The translations under genes were made by a program, and so were the position numbers. A stretch of 64,000 nucleotides of DNA from an uncultured Lachnospiraceae bacterium (lineage in GTDB: Bacteria; Bacillota; Clostridia; Lachnospirales; Lachnospiraceae), in NCBI GenBank assembly GCA_947629525.1, contig CANREB010000003.1:1-64000 (forward strand). The letters are read 5' to 3'. Under the pieces are notes generated by a model. The model searched no databases. It saw nothing but the letters and a program-made list of their open reading frames with translations, and was not told where the DNA came from. Below are positions 18,726-27,684 of this stretch, piece by piece. Within the stretch, counting starts at the first letter, position 1. Every line of letters begins with the position of its first letter.

Positions 18726-19571
18726 TTATTTCGGTATCTGTCTTCCTTCATGATCCATTGAATAATTATCCCTGTATATCAATTCCGAAAGCGGCACAAA
18801 TGTATATCCTTTTTCCTTTAACGTTGTGATAAGTGTATCAAGCGCCTGCGCGGTATACTTTGCACCGTTATGGCACAAAATTATTGACCCGTTCCCGAGA
18901 TGTTTATGTTGGGTTACTGTCTTTATGATGGAATCGACGCCATAGTCCTTCCAGTCGAGAGAGTCCACATCCCACTGTATCGCATAATACCCACAATCCC
19001 GCGCTGCTTTCACCACCGCATTGTCATAGTCGCCATATGGCGGTCTGAACAAGAACATATCATAGCCTGTAAGCGCCTTCACTTTGTCATGGACACTCAT
19101 AAGTTCCGTCTTTTTCTCATCATCGGAAAGCTGACTCATATTTTTATGGTTTTCGCTGTGATTGCCAAGGTCATGACCTTCGGACAGGATATATTTTACA
19201 TCATCAGGATAAGCATCTACCCAACCGCCTGTCATAAAAAATGTCACTTTCACGTTATGTTTTCTTAATATCTCCATGATCTCACGCGTATCTTCATTTC
19301 CCCATGCCGCATCAAACGTCAGCGCGATCTTAGGCTCGTCAGTCTGTACACAGTATATCGGAAGCTCCCTACCGCCTGCGGCGGCGCTTGTATTGATCGC
19401 CAGACTGCTGCTCTTATATTTGACGCCAAGCAGTCCTGCGAGCATTATAAGCGAAGCCGCCATCGTCACCATCTTCTTTGATATATTTTTTTCACTCAGA
19501 TATGAGCGGATCTCCTGTATATTATTTATCAAAGTGCTTTTTTTCCTGATTTTATCGCTTTTCCAAAACAT
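18726..19571 (-). CDS. polysaccharide deacetylase (PdaB-like, CE4)
   Basis: Exported or membrane-bound CE4 enzyme of 281 residues with one N-terminal hydrophobic segment. The NodB motifs are complete: ALTFDAAWGNEDT with the catalytic Asp, the HxxxH zinc pair in GNHSENHKNM, and the RPPYGDYD motif. The AAWGN form and overall length match the sporulation PdaB group, which acts on spore wall material. The ATG at 19571 has GAGGA six bases upstream; a TTG four codons earlier is less likely. It is last in the comEA-to-comEC operon. Confidence 0.85.
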   Translation of the reverse strand: MFWKSDKIRKKSTLINNIQEIRSYLSEKNISKKMVTMAASLIMLAGLLGVKYKSSSLAINTSAAAGGRELPIYCVQTDEPKIALTFDAAWGNEDTREIMEILRKHNVKVTFFMTGGWVDAYPDDVKYILSEGHDLGNHSENHKNMSQLSDDEKKTELMSVHDKVKALTGYDMFLFRPPYGDYDNAVVKAARDCGYYAIQWDVDSLDWKDYGVDSIIKTVTQHKHLGNGSIILCHNGAKYTAQALDTLITTLKEKGYTFVPLSELIYRDNYSMDHEGRQIPK

Positions 19572-19636
19572 AATGTTCCTCAATACCTTATTTTTTAATA
19601 AAATATATTTTGGAATACCATTAAATATGTTTTTAT

Positions 19637-21856
19637 TTAGTATGTTTTACCCAAAACCGTCTTCACTCCTACCCTGCCGTCTTTTACTCTGACCATGACA
19701 GCGCCCGTATCCTTTGTGACAAACACGCGGCACCCGATATCATCCAATGCTTCTATTACCTCATCATGCGGATGTCCGTAACTGTTGCCTTCCCCACATG
19801 ATATTACTGCGATATCCGGCATTGCAGCCTGCAAAAGCGCCTGCGTATTTGAGTAACGCGAGCCATGATGCGAAGCCTTATAAAGCTGACAGGAACCATA
19901 TTTTGAAATCCCCTCTGCCGCATACGCTTCACCGTCTGCTTCAACATCCCCTGTAAACAGCGCGGAAAACTCACCGCCTTTTGTCCTGTATGCAAGCCGC
20001 ATCACAAGTGAATATGCGTTGCGCGATAAAGCCTGATAATCAGACGCAGGGTGCATTATCTCAAGCGTTACCCCCTTACCGATATCTAATCTGTCGCCCG
20101 CATTGACAGCAAACAGCGGTGTATTGCTTTGAGAGCATAAATCCTTTATCTCATAATAAGCCTCATCTTTCATTGCCGCACCTGCGATCACCAGTCTGTT
20201 TATCTTAATGTCGCAGCCGTTTTCAAGCATATCGACGAGCGCCGAGGTATGATCGCTGTCAAGATGTGTCAGAAATACAGCATCAAGCCTGTCCGTCCCC
20301 ATATATTTCAGATACGGCGTGACTGTATATTTTTCAAGCTGTTTTTCAGATGAACTTCCCGCATCTATAAGATAATGTTCTCCCGAAGGAGTCTCGATCC
20401 ATATGCAGTCTCCCTGTCCCACATCCAGAAACGCTATCTTCAGTCCATCCGCATTACGCCCGCTCAAAAGGACTATCGACGCCATAACCAGTGTCAGCTT
20501 CACAAAAGCCGGCAATCCTATCCGCATCCGCAAACTCGCGTATTTATTATTTTTATTGATTTTTTCGCTATATTCGTTCGCTATGTGCAAAAACAATATC
20601 ACAGCATAAAAGCAGCAAATTTTCCAATTGTCCGGGCGCCCTGTTATCCAACTTGCAAAAGGCATCTTGAGTGATAACGTGCTGAGCAGTTCAAATATTT
20701 CTATTATCACATGACACCCAAAACCACTGAGTTTCGCCAATCCAAGACTTAAACAGCTTACAGGGATGCTCCCCGCGCCAAGACATACCATACCCAGACT
20801 CATAAGCAGTGTCATAGACGGCATAACTATCAAATTCAGCAGAAAAGAATAAATCGGAAACTCATAGTATGTACAAAGCATTATCGGGAAATGTATGAGA
20901 AAGACCCCCATTCCCTTAATCACCTTAGACACACAGCATATGCCGAGAATTGCCCCAAAAGAAAGCAGAAATCCCGTGTGATAAATATATAACGGCTGTT
21001 CTGCTATCAAAAGGACTGCCGCCAGTGCCAGCGCATTAAGCATATCATAAGTTCTGTGAAGCGTCTTTGCAAGCATTTTCAGTGCAAACATAAAAACAGC
21101 GCGGAATGCGGAACTGCTCATTCCTGTCATTTCACCATACGCGAGCATTGCGATGACCGATATCACAGCCGCCGGTGTTATTGACAGCCGCATCTTACGC
21201 AGTAACCTGTTAATACCCATCCCTATAAAAGTTATATGCAGCCCTGAAATGGCAAATATATGAGAAATACCGCTTTTCTGAAAAAGCATTTTACTTTGGT
21301 CGTCAAGCTCCGCCTTATTTCCCAGTACCATCGCTTTCATAATGGAAGCATCTCTTTCTGACATCACCATATCAAATATGTTTTCAAAATATCTCCTCAC
21401 ACGATACAGACTCTCCCTGTATTTTGAATATGTATCGCTTACTGTCAGAATTTCCGTATTATACAGTTGAAAATCAAGTCCGAGCGTCTTATAATACCGT
21501 TTGGCGTCAAAGCCGCCATAATTCCTTACCTCCCTGAACGGCTCAGCCTTTCCCTTAACAACAGCCGTACTTCCGAGCATAGGCTCTTCATATGACGCAT
21601 TTTCATCCATGTAGCACAGTATTCCCTCTATATCCGACATAATATATTTTTCGGTAATATGGTCATATTCCCTGATATGATTTAGATAGAGTATCTGTTT
21701 TCCGTTTTTATACTCCTTGTGATATACTTCCCCAAGAAAAACCGCCTCAGCCCCCTCCTGCACAGTAAGCTGCGCAAAGGGCGGCGGATTAAGCTGCAGA
21801 TAGATAAACACAGTTACCACGAATGCCATACATATAAAGCATAGTGGTCGTTTCAT
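19637..21856 (-). CDS. comEC: ComEC/Rec2 DNA uptake channel
   Basis: Competence channel for single-stranded DNA entry. A 739-residue protein with an N-terminal helix, an OB-like external domain (about residues 30-150), the polytopic Competence domain (HIFAISGLHITFIGMG, about 190-460), and a C-terminal metallo-beta-lactamase domain with DVGQGDCIWI, then HLDSDHTSAL with the metal ligands. All three parts are intact. It is encoded downstream of a two-component system and gerM-like gene, with comEA at the head of the same run. Confidence 0.94.
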   Translation of the reverse strand: MKRPLCFICMAFVVTVFIYLQLNPPPFAQLTVQEGAEAVFLGEVYHKEYKNGKQILYLNHIREYDHITEKYIMSDIEGILCYMDENASYEEPMLGSTAVVKGKAEPFREVRNYGGFDAKRYYKTLGLDFQLYNTEILTVSDTYSKYRESLYRVRRYFENIFDMVMSERDASIMKAMVLGNKAELDDQSKMLFQKSGISHIFAISGLHITFIGMGINRLLRKMRLSITPAAVISVIAMLAYGEMTGMSSSAFRAVFMFALKMLAKTLHRTYDMLNALALAAVLLIAEQPLYIYHTGFLLSFGAILGICCVSKVIKGMGVFLIHFPIMLCTYYEFPIYSFLLNLIVMPSMTLLMSLGMVCLGAGSIPVSCLSLGLAKLSGFGCHVIIEIFELLSTLSLKMPFASWITGRPDNWKICCFYAVILFLHIANEYSEKINKNNKYASLRMRIGLPAFVKLTLVMASIVLLSGRNADGLKIAFLDVGQGDCIWIETPSGEHYLIDAGSSSEKQLEKYTVTPYLKYMGTDRLDAVFLTHLDSDHTSALVDMLENGCDIKINRLVIAGAAMKDEAYYEIKDLCSQSNTPLFAVNAGDRLDIGKGVTLEIMHPASDYQALSRNAYSLVMRLAYRTKGGEFSALFTGDVEADGEAYAAEGISKYGSCQLYKASHHGSRYSNTQALLQAAMPDIAVISCGEGNSYGHPHDEVIEALDDIGCRVFVTKDTGAVMVRVKDGRVGVKTVLGKTY

Positions 21857-21883
21857 TTTTTATTTTCCCATTCAAAATTTTTG

Positions 21884-22819
21884 TCAGTCAACAAGTTCCA
21901 GATTTCTCTCAAAAACAGTCGTAAGGTCATACTTATCCCTGAATCTGCCGTCGCTGCTTCCGTCTATCGAAATCTGAACTTTGTTTATATTGCTGAGTTC
22001 AGCAAGCGAATTAACTATAGAGTATATCGTAACATCGCTTGTCACATTGTTTACAGGCGTCGTAAACGAGCTGTCAAGATTGACGTGACATACGCCGTCC
22101 CTTACCGTGACGCCTAAAATTTTAGTACTCGGATTGATCGTCGGATATGACTCTGAGTTTACAGGACCGCTTATAAGCTGTTCGATAACAAGTCTCTCCA
22201 TCGATACGTTTGACACATCCGCATTATGGACAAGCTCCCTGTTTATCTCTATAAGCCCGTCTCCCGCCTCATTTGCAAAATACAGCCTGAGCGTGACCTT
22301 GCCTACAGCGTCGAGCTGCTGTGTTCCTGTATTGTCAACAAACATATCAGCAGTCATAACTCCTATCACATTGCCGCTTGAATCGGCAAGCGGTTCTCCA
22401 TTTACCGTAAGAAGCACACAATTGACTCCCGGAACAGCCGTAAGGCTTCGCACGATCGCCGCTCTTGTAAGTACTTCCATAGTTCTCGAAAGTTCTTTAT
22501 ATTTTTCTCCGAGAGATACAGTCACCTGCTCCCCGTCAAAAGAATAATTATTTATGCTGACGTTATTAGATATCGTCGCCTTAAGTCCCTTGTTCTCAGG
22601 CACACAGCATAACAGGGTCAGAACCTCCACTATCATCTCCTTGATGTCAGTTCCCTGAAGATAATGTGTCTCTGTCACAAGTTTTGTCTCGTCTTTGTTC
22701 AAATATGAAATATCTATCGGAACACCTTGCTCCGTATGAATGCCGCACCCGCCCATAACCGCAAGAAGAGCGGTGATAAGCATATATGCAGCCGCAAATT
22801 TTACAGCGTTTTTTTTCAT
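21884..22819 (-). CDS. GerMN-domain lipoprotein
   Basis: Lipoprotein of about 311 residues. The lipobox is LAVMGGC near residue 25 (Cys followed by GIHTEQG). Two GerMN-type repeats follow (about residues 60-170 and 180-300), each with an ATxNGVSVNNYSF-like or CHVNLDSSFT strand pattern and an ending such as VLLTVNGEPL or VQISIDGSSD. Bacillus GerM supports sporulation and germination, and in vegetative cells such lipoproteins often accompany two-component kinases, as here. Start uncertain between GTG 22828 and ATG 22819. Confidence 0.85.
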   Translation of the reverse strand: MKKNAVKFAAAYMLITALLAVMGGCGIHTEQGVPIDISYLNKDETKLVTETHYLQGTDIKEMIVEVLTLLCCVPENKGLKATISNNVSINNYSFDGEQVTVSLGEKYKELSRTMEVLTRAAIVRSLTAVPGVNCVLLTVNGEPLADSSGNVIGVMTADMFVDNTGTQQLDAVGKVTLRLYFANEAGDGLIEINRELVHNADVSNVSMERLVIEQLISGPVNSESYPTINPSTKILGVTVRDGVCHVNLDSSFTTPVNNVTSDVTIYSIVNSLAELSNINKVQISIDGSSDGRFRDKYDLTTVFERNLELVD

Positions 22820-22848
22820 GTTTTTCACTCTTTCCGTGCCGATATATC

Positions 22849-24318
22849 CTATGATGCTATATATGTCAGTGGTATCTTTACCGTAAAGGCAGTACCTTTT
22901 CCCTCCTGACTTTCAACTGTTATAGTACCCCTGTGCATAAGTATCGCGCTTCTTGTAATGGCAAGTCCTAAACCTGTACCGCCGATCTGGCGCGAATGTG
23001 ATTTATCCACCCTGTAAAAACGCTCATAAATATGTTCTATCGACTCCTGCGGTATGCCTATGCCTGAGTCGGAAACTTCCACAGTAAAAAACTGATGGTC
23101 TGCGTCAAGCACTACCTTTACCCAGCCGCCGTCCGTATTATATTTTATACCGTTCTCCACAAGGTTTGACAACGCCAGCGTAAGCTTAACTTCATCGACC
23201 TCAGCATTTACCTGCCTGCGGCTCTCATATATGAGCTTTACGTTCGCTCTCGCGGCGATCGGTCCGAGACGTTTCATCATAAGCTCTATAAGTGAATTGA
23301 TATCAACAGTCTCGATATTTATATCCGCTGCGGTACGGGTCATCTTGACAAGCGAAAGCAGATCCGTGATTATCTTGTTTTCCCTGTCTATCTCTTCCGT
23401 TATGTCGCCCATAAATTCGCGGTAGATCTCCGCAGGCACATCAGACTGCGCAAGAAGCGAATCGGCAAGCACTTTCATTGATGCAAGCGGTGTTTTAAGC
23501 TCATGCGAGACATTCGATACAAATTCCTGCCTTGAATCGTCAAGCACTTTCATCCTGCCAAGCATTTGGTTAAAAGCATCACCTATGCGCTCCGTCTCAA
23601 GATATTCCGTAACGCTTATCTCCTCGTCCGTGAACCCGTTTTTCACCTCATTGATAGCATCTGTGATTTTATCAAAAGGACGCAGGATATAACGGCTCAG
23701 CAATACAGCTATGCCGAACATTATGACTATGACCAGTATTTCAATAAGAAGCGCCCTGTTTTTAAGATATTCATAGCTTGATATGATACTTTCCATAGAT
23801 ACGCTTGTAAGCATAACGCCAAGCGTACTTGAACTGTCGTCAAGTTTCTCCTCGATAGGCACTACGATCTCGATGTATCTGTTATCACGCACGCGGTTCG
23901 ATGCCCCGCCGCCGTTGACGCATTTGATTATCTCCTCCGAGATAATGGTCTTGCCTTCACTTATGCCGTATGTATCTTTGATGATCCTGAGACTGCTGTT
24001 CACGATAAGCACTCTGCCGTCATAAAGGTTTGAAAGCTGTGAAAGCTCGGCATTTACTACCTCGCTGCTGTTATCAAGCAGATAATTGTAGGTAGTCAGA
24101 TGGTCAGCTATGATCCTCACCTGAGTCTGTACATCCGTCGTGCGGACATTTATGGCATTATCCATATATCTTTCCAAAATGCCGTAATGCAGTATCACGC
24201 ACGGTATCGCGCACGAAAACATTATCAGAAGGAATATCCTGACGCTCAGGCTTCTAAAACATTTCCATTTTTTTATCTTTTTCCAAAGACCACCCACAGC
24301 CAGACCATGCCTTTCCAT
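22849..24318 (-). CDS. membrane sensor histidine kinase
   Basis: Two transmembrane helices (about residues 20-42 and 185-205) flank an extracytoplasmic sensor domain of about 140 residues; a HAMP linker follows. The kinase core has H-box SHELKTPLASMKVL, N-box NLVENGIKYN, and ATP-lid boxes DSGIGIP and GGTGLGLAI. It is the partner of the response regulator just upstream: its ATG lies two bases after that stop codon, so translation is probably coupled. The gerM-like and comEC genes follow, hinting that it senses envelope state, which is an inference. Confidence 0.92.
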   Translation of the reverse strand: MERHGLAVGGLWKKIKKWKCFRSLSVRIFLLIMFSCAIPCVILHYGILERYMDNAINVRTTDVQTQVRIIADHLTTYNYLLDNSSEVVNAELSQLSNLYDGRVLIVNSSLRIIKDTYGISEGKTIISEEIIKCVNGGGASNRVRDNRYIEIVVPIEEKLDDSSSTLGVMLTSVSMESIISSYEYLKNRALLIEILVIVIMFGIAVLLSRYILRPFDKITDAINEVKNGFTDEEISVTEYLETERIGDAFNQMLGRMKVLDDSRQEFVSNVSHELKTPLASMKVLADSLLAQSDVPAEIYREFMGDITEEIDRENKIITDLLSLVKMTRTAADINIETVDINSLIELMMKRLGPIAARANVKLIYESRRQVNAEVDEVKLTLALSNLVENGIKYNTDGGWVKVVLDADHQFFTVEVSDSGIGIPQESIEHIYERFYRVDKSHSRQIGGTGLGLAITRSAILMHRGTITVESQEGKGTAFTVKIPLTYIAS

Positions 24319-24320
24319 AA

Positions 24321-25007
24321 CTATTTGTAATAATATCCCACACCCCATTTGGTATGGACATATTTAGGCTCGCTTGGATTTGATTCTATTTTTTCACGAA
24401 GCCGCCTTATATGCACATCCACTGTACGCACATCACCGGGATAATCAGCTCCCCATACTATATTTAAAAGATTTTCACGGCTGTAAACCTTATTGGGATT
24501 GAGCACCAAAAGCTCAAGCAGGTCAAATTCCTTTGCCGTAAGGTTTATTTCCTTGTCATTTATGTACAGCCGCCTTCCATCGCAGTCAAGCTTTAAGTCT
24601 CCCGCCTCCACTACCTGCGATTTTTTCGTCTCATCGGGTTTTGATGAAGTTCTCCTCATTATTGCCTTTATCCTCGCCTTGACCTCAAGGATATTGAATG
24701 GTTTTGTTATGTAATCGTCTGCTCCGTATTCAAGCCCCAGTATTTTGTCCATATCATCGCCTTTGGCTGTGAGCATTACCACCGGAACATCCGAAAATTC
24801 ACGTATCTGCTGACATACTTCAAGCCCCGTGATCTTTGGAAGCATTATATCAAGCAATATTAAATCATACTTGTTATTTTTTGCTTTTTCAAGCGCCTCC
24901 TCACCGTCGTATGCACAGTCAACCTCCATATCATCCTGTTCTAAGCTAAAGCATATTCCTTTTACAATAAGTTTCTCGTCGTCAACGACCAAAACCCTTT
25001 TAGACAT
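24321..25007 (-). CDS. OmpR-family response regulator
   Basis: A 228-residue two-domain regulator. The receiver has the acidic pair VVDDEK, phospho-acceptor Asp53 in LLDIMLP, and the Thr and Lys of VVMLTAKG and YITKPF. The C-terminal winged helix ends VHTKWGVGYYYK, as in PhoB/WalR-type regulators. Cognate kinase directly downstream. Target genes unknown. Confidence 0.95.
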   Translation of the reverse strand: MSKRVLVVDDEKLIVKGICFSLEQDDMEVDCAYDGEEALEKAKNNKYDLILLDIMLPKITGLEVCQQIREFSDVPVVMLTAKGDDMDKILGLEYGADDYITKPFNILEVKARIKAIMRRTSSKPDETKKSQVVEAGDLKLDCDGRRLYINDKEINLTAKEFDLLELLVLNPNKVYSRENLLNIVWGADYPGDVRTVDVHIRRLREKIESNPSEPKYVHTKWGVGYYYK

Positions 25008-25030
25008 TTCACTACCTCATTCCCATATTT

Positions 25031-25621
25031 CTAAACCGTGATCTTGTCCTTAATCTTGGCAAAAAGCCCGTCCTTTATGCCTTCTACCTTTTTTATATCC
25101 TCGATCGAGCCAAAGCCGCCGTTGGCTTCACGATAGGCGATTATCGCCTGTGCCCTGCTCTCTCCGATGCCTGATATAGTGGTAAGCTCGGCGGCAGACG
25201 CAGTATTGATGTTCACAAGCCCGTCCCCGCAGGCTGCCTCTTGTGCCGCCTGTGCTTCTTCGACCGTGCGTATGATTATCTGCTCTCCGTCCTTGACTTC
25301 GCGGGCAAGGTTAAGGCACGCCTCGTCAGCATCATCCGTAAAGCCTCCCGCAAGCTCCACTGCCTCATACAGCCTGCTGCCTCCCGCGATTTTATACACG
25401 CCCGCGTTATTGACAGCACCGCAGACATAAACGTATATATCATCTCCCACGGCTGAACTGTCAGTGCTGTCCTGTGTCTGAGGCGCTGTGTAAGGCTTCT
25501 CCTCCCCTATCTGTACCATGACATCATCGGAAATGCCCCCGCCGGAACATCCGAAAAGTGATATTGCCGCAATAAGGACAATAACCGGAATTATTAAGTT
25601 TTTTACTTTTATAATCAACAT
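25031..25621 (-). CDS. comEA: ComEA-like DNA receptor, probable lipoprotein
   Basis: A 196-residue protein: an N-terminal hydrophobic stretch ending in LFGC (Cys25), then an SLBB domain (YVCGAVNNAGVYKIAGG, about 68-120) and a C-terminal helix-hairpin-helix pair (GLVNINTASAAELTTISGIG...). The HhH region binds double-stranded DNA for ComEC in competence. The Cys after the hydrophobic core suggests lipid anchoring rather than the usual transmembrane helix, though Phe at -2 is unusual for a lipobox. It leads the operon, with promoter TTGTAA/TAGAAT about 60 bases upstream. Confidence 0.88.
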   Translation of the reverse strand: MLIIKVKNLIIPVIVLIAAISLFGCSGGGISDDVMVQIGEEKPYTAPQTQDSTDSSAVGDDIYVYVCGAVNNAGVYKIAGGSRLYEAVELAGGFTDDADEACLNLAREVKDGEQIIIRTVEEAQAAQEAACGDGLVNINTASAAELTTISGIGESRAQAIIAYREANGGFGSIEDIKKVEGIKDGLFAKIKDKITV

Positions 25622-25681
25622 GAAAACATAGCTCCTTTATCCCCGTTTCAGATAAAGACCCCTCTATGTCATCTGTCTATT

Positions 25682-25710
25682 ATTCTATTCTAAATTAAAG
25701 CTTATTACAA
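25682..25710 (-). promoter_or_regulatory. promoter of the comEA operon
   Basis: Minus strand -35 TTGTAA (25705-25710), 17-base spacer, -10 TAGAAT (25682-25687). Confidence 0.5.
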
Positions 25711-25755
25711 GGATTAATTTTTACATTTCGGAATATTTTTGCTTAAACGGCAGGC

Positions 25756-26184
25756 TCACCATTTAAACAATATAAATCCAACTATGGCTGTAAGCGCTCC
25801 TATAAGTTTACGCCAGCTAAACTCCTGTTTCTCAACGCCAAACATCCCAAAAAGCTCTATCACATATGCCACTATCAACTGCGATATCACTATAAGCATA
25901 ACAGCCTTGGCGGGTCCAAGGGCATCCATGCTCTTTATGACGGTAAGCGTTATGAACGCTCCTATAACGCCGCCAAGCAGAAAGTATTTAGGTTCAACGC
26001 TCAAAAGCCCTTTAAATGATGTTCTGTCCGACACTGCCCATGCCACAAGGCATACAAGGAACGCCGTAAGCTGGACAAACGAGTTTGCCACCCACATACT
26101 CGTAGCTTCCGTGACTTTTGTGTTAAGCACACCCTGAATACTCATGAGCGCGCCTGAAATCAAAGCAATAAAAAATCCAATCAT
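25756..26184 (-). CDS. small DMT-superfamily membrane protein (DUF606/YdcZ type)
   Basis: A 142-residue protein with five predicted hydrophobic helices, the half-size DMT transporter layout of the DUF606/YdcZ family. It begins MIGFFIALISGALMSIQGV and ends AIVGFILFKW. The substrate is unknown. Such proteins may work as homodimers, since no partner is adjacent. AAAGGA lies 8 bases before the ATG, and the start codon sits inside an inverted repeat (26177-26224) described separately. Confidence 0.8.
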   Translation of the reverse strand: MIGFFIALISGALMSIQGVLNTKVTEATSMWVANSFVQLTAFLVCLVAWAVSDRTSFKGLLSVEPKYFLLGGVIGAFITLTVIKSMDALGPAKAVMLIVISQLIVAYVIELFGMFGVEKQEFSWRKLIGALTAIVGFILFKW

Positions 26185-26224
26185 ATCTGTAATCCTTTCT
26201 TTTTTAGTATACTAATATGATTGG
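26177..26224 (-). repeat. inverted repeat enclosing the DUF606 start codon
   Basis: Ten-base perfect arms CCAATCATAT (26177-26186) and ATATGATTGG (26215-26224). In the minus-strand mRNA the first arm lies in the leader and the second carries the ATG, with the AAAGGA ribosome site in the loop. A 12-base palindrome, TTAGTATACTAA (26204-26215), also lies inside. Confidence 0.5.
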
Positions 26225-26238
26225 AAATTTTTCTTAAA

Positions 26239-27684
26239 TTATTCAGATGTCTGCGCCTGTGTTTCACCCATATCTTCGTACTCCACGGTGGGTATCAGTT
26301 TAACCTCAGGATCATCAAGCGGTGCTTCACTGACGTTCTCACCCGCAAGCTGCGTCTTTATGCGCTCGGAAAGCGAACGCAGCTGAGTGTTTGCGTCCTC
26401 CCCGTTCCACACTTTTGCAAAACATATCTCAAGCTCCACCCATAAGTTGCTTGTCTCGACCATTTTGGGAACAGGCACGGACATTGCATAGTTTTCGACA
26501 AATGTTGCAATATGACTGTCCTGATATTCCTGCCGTGAGACGGCAGAAATCTTTCCGGTCATCGCATACAGGTCCTCGCCTGAAGTTTTTGACAGAAATT
26601 CAACCAGACGGTTTGCCGCATCTTTATGCTCCGAATAACCGTTTATCACAAGCGCGTCGGTCACGGACATTCCCTTTGTCACAAGCTCCTGATTTATATT
26701 CGGCAGTTTGGCAAGACCGTATTCATACGGAAACTCGCCGTTTTCTGCCGCTTCATCCAGTTTCGCTATGCAGTCGCTTGTCGCTATCGTATATATCGTC
26801 TTGCCGTCAAGAAATTCCTGCATGATAGTGTCGTAGTTCGTCTCTTTCATATCTATAGAAAAGAACTGATTAAGTTCCTGATACACCTTAAGGCTCGAGA
26901 CGGATTCCACGTTGTAGATATCTATATCGTTTTTGTTATCGCCGGCTTCTCCGCCGACAGTGATATAATTGCCTATGAAGAAATAGTTATAAAATATATC
27001 AGATACATCCCACCTGAAAAAATATTCAACATTTTCAGGCACTGAATAGCTGTCCGCTATGTTGATGATATCGGCTATCGAACCGGGTATAAGATCCTGC
27101 GCGGATATTTCCGCCGTTTCAGTATCTTCCGAAAGCTCTCTGAGTTCATTTGCCTGTGCCGCTATCTGCTCAAGATACGTCTCGTTGTACAAAAGCGCGC
27201 TCGTCTCAAAGTAAAAAGGACATCCCGTTATCTTTCCGTCATAAGTAACGGAATTTACCGCTACGCTGTTAAAACCGTTCTCCTCCGATATGGCATAATC
27301 ACCCGAAAGCTCGGATGCAAGTCCCGCAAGATACGCCTTTTCAATAAAATCATTTGTTATTATATATACGTCAGGTGCCGTTTCGCTGTCATATATGCTC
27401 GCTTTATTTATATTTTCAAGATACTCAAGCCCCGATACAAGCTTCGGCTCAACTCTTATATCCGTTTCATCATAAAATGCAAGCGCCCTGTTATTGAGAT
27501 AATCAGTCAGGGCATCATCCGTATACCACACTATGAGAGTTTCTTTCTGAAGATTGACCGCCGCCTTGTCATCACCGCTGTCATTTTTCAAAATAAAGCG
27601 ATCCGCTCCCAAAAGAAGCGCGGCTATGACAAGAAGAATTACCACAGCAGCCGCAAATCTTCTTCCAATCCTTTTACTATTCAT
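26239..27684 (-). CDS. extracellular solute-binding protein (family 1)
   Basis: A 481-residue exported protein with an N-terminal hydrophobic segment (about residues 10-28) and no lipobox Cys, so it is probably membrane-anchored or secreted. The body has the ABC sugar/peptide binding-protein pattern: LIVWYTDDALTDYL, APDVYIITNDFIEKAYLAG, ITGCPFYFETSALLYNE and the later KGMSVTDALVINGYS. No permease or ATPase gene is near. The ATG overlaps the argD stop as ATGA, and GAGGA precedes it, so it is coupled to argD. An arginine- or ornithine-linked role is possible but unsupported by the fold alone. Confidence 0.8.
   Translation of the reverse strand: MNSKRIGRRFAAAVVILLVIAALLLGADRFILKNDSGDDKAAVNLQKETLIVWYTDDALTDYLNNRALAFYDETDIRVEPKLVSGLEYLENINKASIYDSETAPDVYIITNDFIEKAYLAGLASELSGDYAISEENGFNSVAVNSVTYDGKITGCPFYFETSALLYNETYLEQIAAQANELRELSEDTETAEISAQDLIPGSIADIINIADSYSVPENVEYFFRWDVSDIFYNYFFIGNYITVGGEAGDNKNDIDIYNVESVSSLKVYQELNQFFSIDMKETNYDTIMQEFLDGKTIYTIATSDCIAKLDEAAENGEFPYEYGLAKLPNINQELVTKGMSVTDALVINGYSEHKDAANRLVEFLSKTSGEDLYAMTGKISAVSRQEYQDSHIATFVENYAMSVPVPKMVETSNLWVELEICFAKVWNGEDANTQLRSLSERIKTQLAGENVSEAPLDDPEVKLIPTVEYEDMGETQAQTSE

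Noticed and set aside
25739..25775. Terminator at the end of the DUF606 gene
   Set aside because: A weak 8-bp stem overlaps the stop codon, but no T-tract follows.
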